From positions 868,001 through 932,000 of the forward strand of contig NC_016455.1 in NCBI RefSeq assembly GCF_000235365.1: DNA of 64,000 nucleotides. The letters run 5' to 3'. Shown in pieces: positions 10,098 through 22,783 of the stretch. How positions within the stretch are numbered: position 1 is the first letter of the stretch; each line of letters opens with the position of its first letter. This DNA is from Eremothecium cymbalariae DBVPG#7215. Its lineage: Eukaryota; Ascomycota; Saccharomycetes; Saccharomycetales; Saccharomycetaceae. Under the pieces are notes generated by a model, which saw only the letters and a program-made list of their open reading frames with translations, ran no database searches and was not told where the DNA came from. The translations under genes and the position numbers were made by a program.

Positions 10098-10521
10098 ACT
10101 AGATATTAGTAGTGAGCCACATCTAGAAGAATTCCAAGCGCTTTACATGAAGAAACAGTAGTCCGCGGTAATATAACTGGTGGAAAGCATGTTGAAAATG
10201 AGAAAGGTGCACATATCTAGATCTTGAGCGGTTTTAGATAAGCTATAAGCACTTCGCTTCTGAATTGAACAAGCTTCATACTAAAAAACGAGGGCAATGA
10301 TGGCCACATAGCCGAAGTAAATTACAAAACGAACAATAATTTAGGGGGAATAGATTGTATATCGGGATATTATATCTGGTATCGATAATTAATACAATAT
10401 GTATTTCCTAACAAATTCATATACGGACGGATCGGTATACCTATAGGATAGTTGTCTCTTCAATACGTTGTTTAAGATGATTTCTGTGATAGCATACGTT
10501 CATTGATATGCTGTTCAATTA
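10098..10521. other. Convergent intergenic region YOS9/SPT7
   Basis: AT-rich 3' flanks of two convergent genes. I see no further gene or repeat, and no sequence that would encode an HDEL end for YOS9. Confidence 0.55.
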
Positions 10522-13500
10522 CTAAGTTACCCTAGGTAGACTTAAAGAAAAAGAGCCATTTGGCGATGTCGTGTTTATTCCAAACCCATTCTCGATGTCA
10601 TTTAAGTCATTGCTGGGAGATCCAAAGAGGCCATCTACTAAAGGATCAGTATCACGAGCTCTATAATTGTTGTTGTGGTTAACAGCAGCAGGTAATTCTT
10701 CGTGGGACTCATGTGGTTCAGTAATTGGATCTTCTGGTAAGATATATGCCTCAACAATTGGTTTTTTTTATAGTTAGCGTTAATTTTACCTGTAGGTGGT
10801 AATCTGGCCCGTGTAGCACCCTTACTCTTTGGTAATTCATCATCTTCTAATATTGGGAATGTAGGGCTATCATGATTTTCAGGAACTTGATCTGCGTTTT
10901 TACTTTTAGCCATTTTAAGATGGAACAAGTTACAGCGGTCATAAGCCTTTGTCAGCAACGGTCTTATGAGATTCAAGTATTTGCCACTGTCCAGAGATTC
11001 CTTGGTGACCGTTTGGTACACTACATTATCAAATTCTTCTGGTTGTATCTTTTTATCTTTTTCTTTAGCTTCCGCATCCTTACCTCTAAATTGTAAAGTC
11101 AATAACTGTAAAGGAACAGAACTTGATAACACACCAAACTCTTTTTCCAAGCCCAACTCCTTGAATCCAAAAAAATCATCACCTGTAAGTTCGGATGAAA
11201 AGTCACCCGTTAGGAAACTTTGGCTTTCATCCTCAAAGTTGCGCTCGGATAAATCCTGAAGCGTTGGCTTTAGCAAATCTTTTAGGAAGGCATTTAATTT
11301 ATTCTTAATGTCCGTTAACTTCCGTGGCTTTTTAGTGAACTCGTTCTCAATGTAAGTATATAAATCATCGGGCTTGTTTATACCATTTTCCAGTAGAGAC
11401 ATGCACAAGATCTGATAAGGTTTCCTATTATTTAAAGAGTTTGTCTCATGATGTATCTTCACCGACTTGATTAAATTTGATAAATAATCGCCCGCAATCT
11501 CGGTTAAGGTATTTATTGCAGTAGATTCTGTACTTTCAAAACCATGAGACATGGCTATTTTTGAAACGTTTTTGTGCATTATTTTCCACATCAATTGTCT
11601 ATTGTTTCTATAGTTATGAGTTTTAAGTTTTGAGACGGGATCGATATCTATTTCATCATTTATGGTAGCGGTTTTATGACGTTGTTGGAATGTAGATATT
11701 TTGGATTGGTTACGATTTTGTAACATTCTAATCAATGATATTTTATGACATGCATGCCTTATTTCATAAATTAGCTCGATATTCTTGTTAATTTTCGGGG
11801 TCATACCCTTATCTTTGTTGGCAAGAAATATACTCCTTTTCGGTTGAGAATCTGCCAACATGTGCTGGATCATTGCTTCTTCCTCTTTGTCCAAAAGTTC
11901 ATTGCTAATACCTTTATAACCAATATCTGGATATGTGTTTATGACATTGTATTCGGTTAAAAACAGGGAGTCATCAATGTCTACTTCTTCAGCATCCTTA
12001 TCTAAATTGTTGTTCAATTGTTGAGAATCCTGAGAAACCAGGATATCCTGATTATTTTCTTGCTTGATTACAGATCCAAACCCATTTTTCATTATAGATT
12101 CTTGCTCCGCCTGTTTCCTATCCTGTTCTGCTTTTTGTTGCTCTTTGTACTCATGCAGGGCTTGCTGAAATTCCTTCATCTTGGAAGGATTTCTCAACAG
12201 AGCAACCGAGTCGGAATTTATTTTCCCATCTTTAAATAATGCAGACCGTTTCATACATATCTCTGCTCTCACCTTAGCAGTTAAATTCTTCCACGTGGAA
12301 AGTTCTAAATCGTCGTCACCATCACCTTTCTCGGTAAAGAGGTTTTGTGATACTTCTATATCATCCTCATCCTCTTCTTCATCCTCCTCGGCTTCATCCT
12401 CTTCTTGTTCTGGATCTTGATCAGGTTGCGCCTCGTTATACAGTGATTTCTGTTGTTGTTGCTCTTGTTGCTTCTCTTCATCACTATCTGTTGATAAGTG
12501 GTTTTCGCCACCATTGATAACACTTAAATTTTGCTTCTTCGAACTAGTTCTAACCTCATCAATCTTTGGATCTTCTACAACATCCTTTGAAGCAAACTTC
12601 CCATGGGTTTTTATTGGATCCTCAACCAGGTTATCAGCGACATCATTATTTGGAGGTACATAGTCATCGTCTTCTTCATCATCCTTGATCGTCTGAACAC
12701 CTCGTCTTACAACACCGCCTTTTCTCCCAGTACCTACCACTTCATCCTCATCTTCCTCATCCTTACCCTCCTTTTCCAGTTCTTTCTCCACTTCAAACCT
12801 ATCACGAACCACAATATCTGGGATAAATGGTATCAATTGTTGAGACTTTTTTTGCATTGCAATTGCATGGGCTCTCAGAAAATGCTTGGGATCGGAATTA
12901 TAGGTCAAACAATTCTTCCAAATCAGCATGATATCATCAGTAAACTGCTGTTTTGATTTGTACTGAAAAGTCTTCAGCTTTTTTAATACAGTGTTCAAAT
13001 CCATTGGTTTTTTGATTATCTGGTAATAATTGGGCGCATCCCTCTTCGAAACTTTGTTTAAAAAGGCGGTAGAATGTTCCGTGTAGTTTCGCAACTCAAG
13101 AACAACTTTTTCGCATGCATCATACAACTCCTCTTGACCAATTTTATCGTCAGAAGCCCATTTAGATCTGTTCTTGCGCACATCCATTATCAAATGCTTT
13201 AGTTCGTAATCAGAAATTTGAAGCTTTGATTTGTTTTCTTGAATGGTAGCGAACAAGTGTTTCAAAGAAAGATTTGTAACACCTAAATTTACAGGTAAGC
13301 TGGAAATGCTGTTCCTCGTCTTCTTAGGATCCGGACCCTCTGTATCAGTACTCGAAGCAGCATCCTTGTTCTGATCCGACTGGTCGCAATTCTTCCGCTT
13401 TTTGTCATTTTCAAGTAGTTTATCATTTTCTTCCAACTTCAATCGTTTCAGCAAGGTTTCCTTGTCGTTCTCAAAGTTGTGATATATCTTGTTAAAGTTC

Positions 13501-14297
13501 TCAACGATGACCTGGGTTTTATTAACTCGTAGTTTGGGCAATGTGTCCTTTGAAATCTGCAACTGTACCACCAGTTTCCCCTGACTGTCTATTTTCATCT
13601 CAATATTATTACTTTTCATTGCAGTGGGGGGCGCCCTGGTGTTATCCTCCTCTTCAGGCTCATCAAAATCGTAATCATCATCCTCCTGTCTAACCTTGAG
13701 CTCACTACTCCCATTAGATTTCGACCTACCGACTAACCTGTCGTCTTCCTCCTTCCCCTCATCACCCCCCAACATAATGTATTCCATTGTATTCTCATCC
13801 TCACTATAACCAGGATACATCGCATCAATCCCAAACTGCCATAACACATATCTCAATTTTAAAGACAAATTCCCAATAAACTCTCCACCATCCGTGTTTT
13901 GCTTCAATTCCTCCAAATCCAAGTCTGAAAAATCTGTCCCATTACTGCTATTGCTTTCCTCCTCACATCCATTCGCTGCCGCCCCACCGCCCTCCACTCC
14001 CGATGTAGTCGCCGTAGTGCTACTGCCAGGAGATACATCCCTATTTTCACCCTCCCTGTCCTCTGCACCCGCTTCCTCCTTCTTTTCTACACTTAATACA
14101 ACATTCCCCTTAATCAATTGGTCCCATATTACTTTCTTGGCCTCAATATCTGGAATTTCAAGAATATGACTTAACACTATTAGTTGTTGTGGTGAGAGAT
14201 ACTGTCTAAAAATATCTCGATTATGTAAAGTCTCCGCCAACCTAAGTAGTAACCAGGTATTCGACTTCTGATAGTTGATAAGCGGCATCTCAGACAT
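10522..14297 (-). CDS. SPT7: Spt7, SAGA scaffold subunit; frame broken near the 3' end
   Basis: The uninterrupted frame runs 14297-10638 (1219 residues). It contains a bromodomain at about residues 410-500 (ending ...KNCLTYNSDP), acidic patches and a long C-terminal region. Spt7 scaffolds the SAGA coactivator and its bromodomain binds acetyl-lysine. The last 40 residues in frame are hydrophobic and unlike the rest. At 10762-10769 there is a run of 8 A on the coding strand; one more A would move into a frame that continues 79 codons to 10522, with normal acidic/polar composition (IVEAYILPEDPITEP) and would give 1258 residues (S. cerevisiae 1332). This is either a homopolymer error, a real mutation, or a -1 slip at A AAA AAC. 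Gene order (SEC18 side, tRNA, UBC4) agrees with SPT7. Confidence 0.93.
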
Positions 14298-14513
14298 CCT
14301 TTCCCTTCGCTCAAGAAACCAATACCCACTTCCACTGTCCGTTAAACGTCGCTTCTTCTTCTTCTTCGTTAATCGTTAGTACCCATTGACTATTATTATA
14401 ATCTTTTTCCCAACTTTTAAAATCAAGATCACTTTTTTTGTGGAAATAATTCCCACGTGACCGCTATCCTGGTTGTATCCGGCATTCTGCACCCTGCTAT
14501 GCCAGAAAAGACT

Positions 14514-14585
14514 GCTCGCGTGGCGTAATGGCAACGCGTCTGACTTCTAATCAGAAGATTGTGGGTTCGACCCCCACCGTGAGTG
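14514..14585 (+). tRNA. tRNA-Arg(UCU)
   Basis: A 72-base cloverleaf without intron. The acceptor stem GCTCGCG pairs with CGTGAGT (one G-U type pair), a 5-bp anticodon stem TCTGA/TCAGA encloses loop CTTCTAA with anticodon TCT at 14546-14548, and the T arm has GGTTCGACCCC. Internal promoter boxes are TGGCGTAATGG (A box) and GGTTCGACCCC (B box). It decodes AGA, the favoured arginine codon in these yeasts. It is nearly identical to the S. cerevisiae gene from memory. Confidence 0.97.
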
Positions 14586-14586
14586 C

Positions 14587-14594
14587 TTTTTTTT
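14587..14594 (+). terminator. RNA polymerase III terminator of tRNA-Arg
   Basis: A run of 8 T begins one base after the mature 3' end of the tRNA, the usual pol III stop signal. Confidence 0.9.
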
Positions 14595-15094
14595 CCACCG
14601 AAGGCATTGCATACAACACTATCGCATTTCTCCAGCCATATATATATAAACGACTACCCTTTTCGATACGTTCCCAAGACGACTCTCAATCCTTAATTCC
14701 ACATCTAATAATAATAACCATTAAAAAATAGAATCGAGCTAGACATACATACACCTCCCACTGTCCCGCTCCCCGTCCCCTGGCGGAATGCAAACGGCAA
14801 ACCACTGCCCCCACTCCAGCGGCGAACTCGAGACCACATAAAGGATCCACTTTATATTTCAAACTTATTTACATTCTATGATAGATATGACACTCGAATA
14901 CACAAAGGAATTAAATGAAAAAAAATGAATAAAATAAAATAGTCAAAAAAAGGACATGCTACAAAGACACAAGGCCATACACCCTGGATAACCTATGTGT
15001 TTTCTCTTTTCTTTCTTTCTTTCTTTCTTCTTTTTCTTCTCCTTGTTCTTTTCTTGTAGTAGTTTTTTAACTCATCGTTGGCGTCTAATAATAC
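14595..15094. other. Intergenic region tRNA-Arg/UBC4 3' flank, with TTTC microsatellite
   Basis: No gene seen. On the UBC4 side there is a TTTC repeat at about 15008-15033 inside a T/C-rich tract, lying downstream of the UBC4 stop, so it reads as a GAAA/A-rich stretch in the UBC4 3' region. Confidence 0.6.
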
Positions 15095-16211
<1,117 letters not shown>

Positions 16212-19199
16212 ATGTCTTTAGATATATCGAAGTTGAAGGAAAAGGTGTCAGCCAAGCTAGAGGGCGTCAAAGGGAAGGATGGCAAGCGGGGAAAGGCAGG
16301 CAAGCAAAAGGATGTGATGGAGACCATGGTCAAGACGGGGAAGGATGATGGAGGGAGTGTTCGTGGGGGGTTGTCGGAGGAGTTGCGGGAGGAGGCGTTT
16401 GCCCTGGGGGCTTCCGAGCAGGATTTGGTGTTGGTTGAAGGTCTGAGTGACGACGAGCAAAGCGAGTTAGAGTTTGGTGATGATGGGGATGGGGTTGAGG
16501 ATCCTGAGTTCCAGGGCGACTTTAAGGCTCTGTTAAAGACTATGGGGTTTGACAAGATAAGGCAGGCTGAGCATGTGGAGGAGAAGGATGCGTCTCTTAG
16601 TTCAGACTCGAACCACGATTCAGAGCCAGACGAGGAAGACGCTGCAGAGCCAGACGAGGAAGAGTTCCAAGAGACATTCAACCAGCAAGAAAAGGAAAAT
16701 ACAGACATGATTACGGATACACACTTTGTGCATAGCGACAAGCTGGCTGTGCCCTGTGACGTTGCTTGGTATGATATCCCACTGGATTTAGCTATAGAAC
16801 AAGAATACCATCCATTAACAGCAGAGCAGATGCAAAAGCTATATGTACGTGGCAAGGAGGCGCTTGAAGCAGATAACACAGTTTACTTTGAAGAATTTAC
16901 TAATAATTCATCGCAACGCAAGTTTATGTCTCAGATTTTGACCGACGGTACGTTAAACGACAAGATATCTGCGTTAACTCTTCTGATCCAAGAGTCACCA
17001 TTGCACAATATTAAGTCGATGGACATGATGCTTGGTTTCTGTAACAAGAAGTCTAGGAATTCCGCATTGCAAGCTCTGAATGCTTTGAAAGATTTGTTTT
17101 TAAGTGGCCTTTTACCGGATCGTAAGCTCAAGTACTTTAAAAACCAGCCGCTATCGATGTTGCTGAGCAAACGCACTCTTGCAATTTTATACTTTGAAGA
17201 TTACCTCAAGCAAGCATTTTTCAAGATGTTAGAAACCCTAGAGAAGCTAACACATGACCCGCTTATCCACGTACGGACTCAGGTGCTCACTACCATCTTC
17301 GATTTGCTAGCTGCAAAGCCCGAGCAGGAATTCAATCTCTTAAGACTCGGCTGCAATAAACTGGGGGATATTGATAATAAAGTATCGTCAAAGGCTTCTT
17401 ATCAACTTCTAAAGTTAGAACAGGCTCATCCTAATATGAAAGCTATTATTGTAAATGCCGTAATTGATGTTGCCCTCAAACCCAGTGCAAGTTATCATGG
17501 AACATATTACTCGGTACTAACTTTGAATCAGACCATTCTCAAGAAGTCCGAATCCCAATTAGCAAACCATCTCATCAAGAGCTACTTTACCTTATTTGAA
17601 AAGTACCTAATTCGTACAGATCCAGAAAACAAGGAGGTGAATGGAGACCAATCTATTCAAAGCGTTAAGTCGCATGAAGAGAGGCGTAAAAAGAACTTCA
17701 AGAAGGGCAAGAATGGTGGGCGGTCTATAAAACATACGGAGACAGAAAATGACTTAGTTGCTGAGAAGAACACCAAGCTTTTCAGTGCTATTTTAACTGG
17801 TCTGAACCGTGCCTTCCCATTTGCTAGCATGTCCCCGCAGGTTTACGAAGAACATCTTGAAACGCTCTTCAAGATCACACACTCCTCGAACTTTAATACC
17901 TCCGTACAGGCCCTTGTTTTAATATACCAAGTTATCACAAAGGCCTCCGTCAACCCGGATCGTTACTACAGGACTTTATATGAGTCGCTCTTGGACTCTC
18001 GTCTCGCAAATTCTTCAAAACAAGCAATATACCTCAATTTACTCTACAAGTCCTTAAAGAATGACACTGACGTCGCGCGCGTGGACGCGTTCATGAAACG
18101 TATCATGCAAGTGTGCCTGAACTGGCTGAATATAGGTGCTGTATCAGGAATGCTGTATCTGCTCCTGCAACTCCTTCAGCACATTCCACAATCTCGGAAC
18201 TTGCTGCTTAACACGCCTGTCGACCACGAATACTTATCTGACACAGACAAAACCCCCACTGAAAACGCCGATATTACTAACAATACCAAGCACAACAACA
18301 CGTACGATCCCCGCAAGAGAGATCCAAAACACGCAAATGCGCAATCCACCTCCTTGTGGGAAACAACTCACTTTCTAAACCACTACCATCCCACCGTCAA
18401 TGCATACGCAAACAGTCTCTGCACCAATTCCCCTCTTGCAAAGCCGGACCTCGCCTTATACTCCTTGGCCCACTTCCTAGACCGCTTCGTCTACCGTAAC
18501 GCCAAGCAAAAGCCTGTGACCAGAGGATCCTCCATCATGCAACCACTGTCTTGCGCCTACACCGGCTCCCTACTAGTCCGCTCCTCGGATTCGCCTGTCC
18601 ATCACGCGCTTCCACCGAACACCGAAGACTGGCTCTCAAAGAAGGTCTCCGAAATCAGACCCGACGAGCACTTCTTCTACCACTACTTTACTACCAAATC
18701 CTCGGCAGTCCGCACCACCACTTCAAAAGATACCCGCAACAATACCCACTTCGATGTCAATGATGATGATGACCTAGACGAAAATGACGTCTGGGACGCC
18801 CTTGTTAAATCCCGTCCTGATGTCGAAGGCGAAACCGACAGCGACAGCGAAAACGACCTACTCTCAGATACATGGTCCTCTGAAGAAGAAGAATCACACC
18901 TTTCCTTCTCTTCCATAGAAGACACCGAAAATGAGACAGACAATAACGACGACGACAACAACAACAAAAACAACACTGAACATCATCAATCCTCAAACCT
19001 CGACGTCGTCACAGACGCCGACGCCGACACCGACGCCGACCGTTTCAAGTCTGCCCGCGTCCATGCCCTACCCGAAGGAAATAAGAAGGACAGCAAACAC
19101 AAAAACAAACGTCAAAAACCTAACACCATGCGCGATTTACCAACCTTCGCGGCCGTCGAAGACTACGCCCAGTACCTTTCCGAGACTGATACCGATTAA
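16212..19199 (+). CDS. MAK21: Mak21/Noc1, 60S ribosome biogenesis factor
   Basis: 995 residues (S. cerevisiae 1025). The open frame reaches back to a TTG at 16188, but the first ATG, giving MSLDISKLKEKVSAKLEG, is the credible start. The order is an N-terminal basic and then acidic region, a HEAT-like middle, the CBF/Mak21 domain (FSAILTGLNRAFPFA, about residues 525-700), and a very acidic Asp/Glu/Ser C-terminal tail. Noc1 works with Noc2 in the nucleolus to move and mature pre-60S particles. It follows a UBC4/5 gene as YDR060W follows UBC5 in S. cerevisiae. Confidence 0.94.
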   Translation: MSLDISKLKEKVSAKLEGVKGKDGKRGKAGKQKDVMETMVKTGKDDGGSVRGGLSEELREEAFALGASEQDLVLVEGLSDDEQSELEFGDDGDGVEDPEFQGDFKALLKTMGFDKIRQAEHVEEKDASLSSDSNHDSEPDEEDAAEPDEEEFQETFNQQEKENTDMITDTHFVHSDKLAVPCDVAWYDIPLDLAIEQEYHPLTAEQMQKLYVRGKEALEADNTVYFEEFTNNSSQRKFMSQILTDGTLNDKISALTLLIQESPLHNIKSMDMMLGFCNKKSRNSALQALNALKDLFLSGLLPDRKLKYFKNQPLSMLLSKRTLAILYFEDYLKQAFFKMLETLEKLTHDPLIHVRTQVLTTIFDLLAAKPEQEFNLLRLGCNKLGDIDNKVSSKASYQLLKLEQAHPNMKAIIVNAVIDVALKPSASYHGTYYSVLTLNQTILKKSESQLANHLIKSYFTLFEKYLIRTDPENKEVNGDQSIQSVKSHEERRKKNFKKGKNGGRSIKHTETENDLVAEKNTKLFSAILTGLNRAFPFASMSPQVYEEHLETLFKITHSSNFNTSVQALVLIYQVITKASVNPDRYYRTLYESLLDSRLANSSKQAIYLNLLYKSLKNDTDVARVDAFMKRIMQVCLNWLNIGAVSGMLYLLLQLLQHIPQSRNLLLNTPVDHEYLSDTDKTPTENADITNNTKHNNTYDPRKRDPKHANAQSTSLWETTHFLNHYHPTVNAYANSLCTNSPLAKPDLALYSLAHFLDRFVYRNAKQKPVTRGSSIMQPLSCAYTGSLLVRSSDSPVHHALPPNTEDWLSKKVSEIRPDEHFFYHYFTTKSSAVRTTTSKDTRNNTHFDVNDDDDLDENDVWDALVKSRPDVEGETDSDSENDLLSDTWSSEEEESHLSFSSIEDTENETDNNDDDNNNKNNTEHHQSSNLDVVTDADADTDADRFKSARVHALPEGNKKDSKHKNKRQKPNTMRDLPTFAAVEDYAQYLSETDTD

Positions 19200-20491
19200 C
19201 TTCGTTTTGTGTAAATAACCCACTAACCGTACCGCAGTAGACGTTCCATTTTTAATTTAACATTATATCTACTTTAATTTAATATTTTGCTTAATAGCGA
19301 CATCCTTTGCTTTCCATCCTTATGCCCTTGATGCCCAGTCTGGCCTGCCATCCTTGGTAGCCTGCGCCAGCCAGGCCGTGCCTCACAGAGTGCACACCTC
19401 AACGGCCCAGCAGACGTAACCGCCTGCCCCGCTGCCAGGTCCGCCGCTCCCAAACCCAGTAGGTAACACGGTCGGCCGGCGCATGCCGGCCGACCGTGTT
19501 ACCCTGACACACACATTCTCCAAACATGAAACAGGTGAAACGCCCAGACCCGCTCCAACGCGCGGTGTCTGGGTGGAATATGTGTTTCAGAATGCATTCT
19601 CGACAGGACGCCGGCATTCTCGAGCGCCATGGACGCATAGGGCCATATCCCTCGAGCCCCATATTCGCGGTGGATCTCCCAGATTCAATAAATTCTCGAG
19701 CGCTCGAACGCCATTGTTTTTTTTATAATACGGAAATCAGATCGCTGGGGTTTCGAGGTCTAACGCAGCATATAGTATCAGAACCACAACACAAGCCAGG
19801 GAACGCACAGCAGGGCCAGCAGGACCAGCTATGTGTGTATTTTGAGTTTGGCTGTGTGTTGTGTGGTGTTATTACTACTACTACTACTACTCTTACTACC
19901 ACTAGTATTCTTGTTCTTATATCATTGCAGCAGCAGCAGCAAGAGCAGGGCAAGAGCAGCAGCAGCAAGAGTTAAAAAGGTTTAATATAGCTAGATTATA
20001 ATAAAGGTAGCTGTGTGTAAGTGACGGAAGGGAACGAAAGGAATTGTAAGCAAGAGAGAGTGTGTGGATAATTTAGAAGAGATATTATTAGATTTACACA
20101 AGCGGACAGAAAGACTAGAGAGAGGAGATTATACGAGAACGAAAGAAAAGAGAGAGCGGTAAAAAAGGGCTTTTTCGAAGCATAATTGTGAGTAAAGGTG
20201 GCCGAGATTAGAATTTTTTTTTCTTTCTGGTACGTTTGAGATCTCTCTTTAATATCTAGCTGAAGAGAGGTACTAGAGGAAGTTGATATAGGATCAGACA
20301 AGAAGCAGAAGCAGAAGAAGAGGGGGGTTTTGAGGACTTGAGGACTTGAGGAATTCAGAAAAAAAAGGTCGAGGGATAATATCAAAGATTTGGAAAGGTG
20401 TTGAGGAAATTGTGGGTTTTGATCTTGATTTTTTTTATTTGATTTGTTTTACCTTTTTTGTTTCATCCTTTCGATTTTCAGAAGCTTGGCC
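19200..20491. other. Long intergenic region MAK21/TEC1 (promoter of TEC1)
   Basis: About 1.3 kb. The left half is GC-rich and holds a perfect inverted repeat (19462-19503) and repeated TTCTCGAGCG boxes (near 19616 and 19691). At 19872-19960 there are TAC-type and CAG-type short repeats. The right half is a purine-rich stretch ahead of the TEC1 start, probably the 5' leader. A long, complex promoter fits a developmental regulator such as TEC1. No coding sequence was recognised. Confidence 0.6.
19462..19503. repeat. Perfect GC-rich inverted repeat, 19-bp arms
   Basis: Left arm GGTAACACGGTCGGCCGGC at 19462-19480, 4-base spacer GCAT, and its exact reverse complement at 19485-19503. It would form a stable hairpin or cruciform. 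It lies about 1 kb upstream of TEC1 in an AT-rich genome. Confidence 0.95.
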
Positions 20492-22463
20492 ATGATGAAT
20501 GAAGAAGGAGCAGGGGCTAGGTTTGAGAATCTGTTTAATTCGCAGCTGTATTACCAGCAGCCAGGAGGAGGGGGGGGTGGGGATGGTCAGGTTTTTGGAC
20601 AGCAGCAGAGCAATCAACAAGGGGCAGGAGAGGGAGCAGGCGCAAAAGGAGGATCCGGAGGAGGAGGGGTGGCTCAACGGAATGAAGGAGATGTAGCGGC
20701 GGGTGTAGGGCGGGCTGATGGTGACAAGATTGTAGGGAATGGGAGTAGGAGCTGGAACCCTAGCCAGACTCGAGTTTTTGATGTGTTCCTGAGTAACAGC
20801 CCTAAAATGAGGCGGCAACCTGATATATTTGCTTATGGTGCCAGTAAGACTGGGGCAAGGAGTGCTGAGGTAGTTGAACGGGAGGATAAAAACGAGGTTC
20901 AACAGCGGGGTGCGGAACAACAGGACGAGAATTATGACCAGGGAGAGGGTGCTCCTGGGTTAACATTGATCAACACTGGTCAGGGTCAGCGGGTGAGGTT
21001 ACCTGCGACTGGTGGTGGGTTTATCAGTAAGAGGCTTGGGGTTAAGAAACTGCGGAATCTGTCGCTGCCCTTAAATCAAACACAGGCTCAGTCTGGAAGC
21101 AGAGGTGGCCTAGTCCATGATACTCCGCCAGCTTCAGCGTTGAGTGGGGAAGCGGATGAAAGCGGAGGAGGGCCCATGTCTTCGGGCACGGATCATTCGG
21201 AATCTCTTGGGATGCGATCGAACTCGTTACCTACACCGCTGACCACGGGGAATCAAGGTGATAAATGGCCACCCCAGGTGGAATCAGCATTTTTGTCAGC
21301 TTTAAAGGTGATTATGAAGAATGGTACTTCCAAGATCAAGCTGAGGGAGAAGAACTATGGAAGGAACGAGTTAATTTCGCTGTTTATCAAACACCGGTGT
21401 GGAGAGGCTCGCACAAAGAAGCAGATATCTTCACATATCCAGGTTTGGAAGAAGTCGATTTTGAATAAAGTGTCTAACAGCATTGAGACGAACGAGTTCG
21501 AGAAGGAGTTACTAAATCTCATCGAACATGGCGCATCACAGACAAATGAAAATTGGAGACTGTTTGAGGATACGTTCAACGAGATCTTGGACGCCGAGGA
21601 ATCCAACACGGAAGGATCTCTAAGTAGCGAGCGTAGTACGCCTAGAGGAGCCTCGGGCCTTATTGTAAACTCTCCATTTTTGACCGGTGTCAGTGGTATT
21701 CCTCAGCAACCATTACTTCTGGGCCCTATGGAATATAAGAAAGAACCTACAACACCGTTGGAATATGCACAAGAAATATATAGCCATTTGAAGTCTTATA
21801 AGTGCGTGCCGGTGAATACGGAGAGGCAGTTGTATTCGCCATCATTCCCCCCAGCTGCTGCTAGTACTCGAACTCCTGCGTCTGCCGTTGTTTCTGTAGG
21901 CAATGAAGACTCACACAAAAGGATAATAGAGGCCGCCAAGGAAGTTGAGTCGCAGCAAAGAAGGCTTATTGAAGAGCTGTTCCATCAACAACAATATCAG
22001 ATCAAACAAAGGTCCTCAATGAAGGCTCCTGCGTCTTCCCCTGGTGGGTTTGCTTCTTCTCGCATTGAAGAACAAACCCGTGGACCTTACTCTGCTACCT
22101 ACTCCTCAAACGGTAAACCCATGACCAGGTTCTACGGTGTGCCTCCACAACAAAGATACGGCTACCCTATGCTACAGCAGATGAACTTCAATACATGGAT
22201 TCCCCGGATGTCGCCTAAAACACACGGTTACCTTCCACAACAGCAATCCATACCACCACAATCTGTGTTACAACAGTCTCAGAACACTCATCAACGTATG
22301 CAGACTCCTCAACTACAGCAACAAAGTCAACATCAGCAGATCCAGCAGCACATACAGCAACAGAGGGGCCAACAACAGCAGCCTCAGCAGCAGTTACCGC
22401 TAAAGGATTCACGACAGCCATTACTTCAACAACAACAACAACAACAGCAACAGCAGCAGCAGC

Positions 22464-22494
<31 letters not shown>

Positions 22495-22783
22495 TTCACA
22501 GCTACGGTCGTCCTCTCACCAATCACCACAGTCGCATCTAAGAAAGCAACAACCACGAGAAATCAAACAACAACCACGAGAAATCAAACAACAACCACTA
22601 GAAAAACATACGCACTCATCACAACGGTCGCAACCTTCGCCACAACGGCAATCGATACAACCTCAAACCCAAGGACCACAGACGCATGTGTCCCCCCAAC
22701 AGAGCATACCGCTCCCACAGCAGCAGACCGTTGTTTCTCTTGAAGCTCAAGAATATTCTGATGACGCCTCTCGGTCAGGATAA
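20492..22783 (+). CDS. TEC1: Tec1, TEA/ATTS-domain transcription factor
   Basis: 763 residues from the ATG that gives MMNEEGAGARFENLF; the frame extends upstream only to non-ATG codons. The TEA DNA-binding domain is at about residues 258-325 (WPPQVESAFLSALKVI to ISSHIQVWKKSIL). The C-terminal third is very Gln-rich, with a run of 22 glutamines encoded by CAA/CAG at 22427-22492, and three copies of a REIKQQP-type heptapeptide from a 21-bp tandem repeat near 22547-22605. S. cerevisiae Tec1 is 486 residues, so this one is greatly expanded. Tec1 with Ste12 drives filamentation and mating-related genes. Neighbours MIS1 and UBC4 match YBR083W. Confidence 0.93.
22427..22492 (+). repeat. CAA/CAG repeat encoding 22 Gln in TEC1
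   Basis: Twenty-two consecutive glutamine codons, mostly CAA with an interrupted CAG core. It is prone to length variation. Confidence 0.95.

Noticed and set aside
20444..20491. Upstream extension of TEC1 and a possible 5' leader intron ending TTTTCAG before the ATG
   Set aside because: The extension begins at TTG; for the intron I found no matching GTATGT and TACTAAC pair, so there is not enough support.
22215..22556. 113-codon minus-strand frame of almost pure Val/Ala
   Set aside because: Antisense of the CAA/CAG repeat of TEC1.
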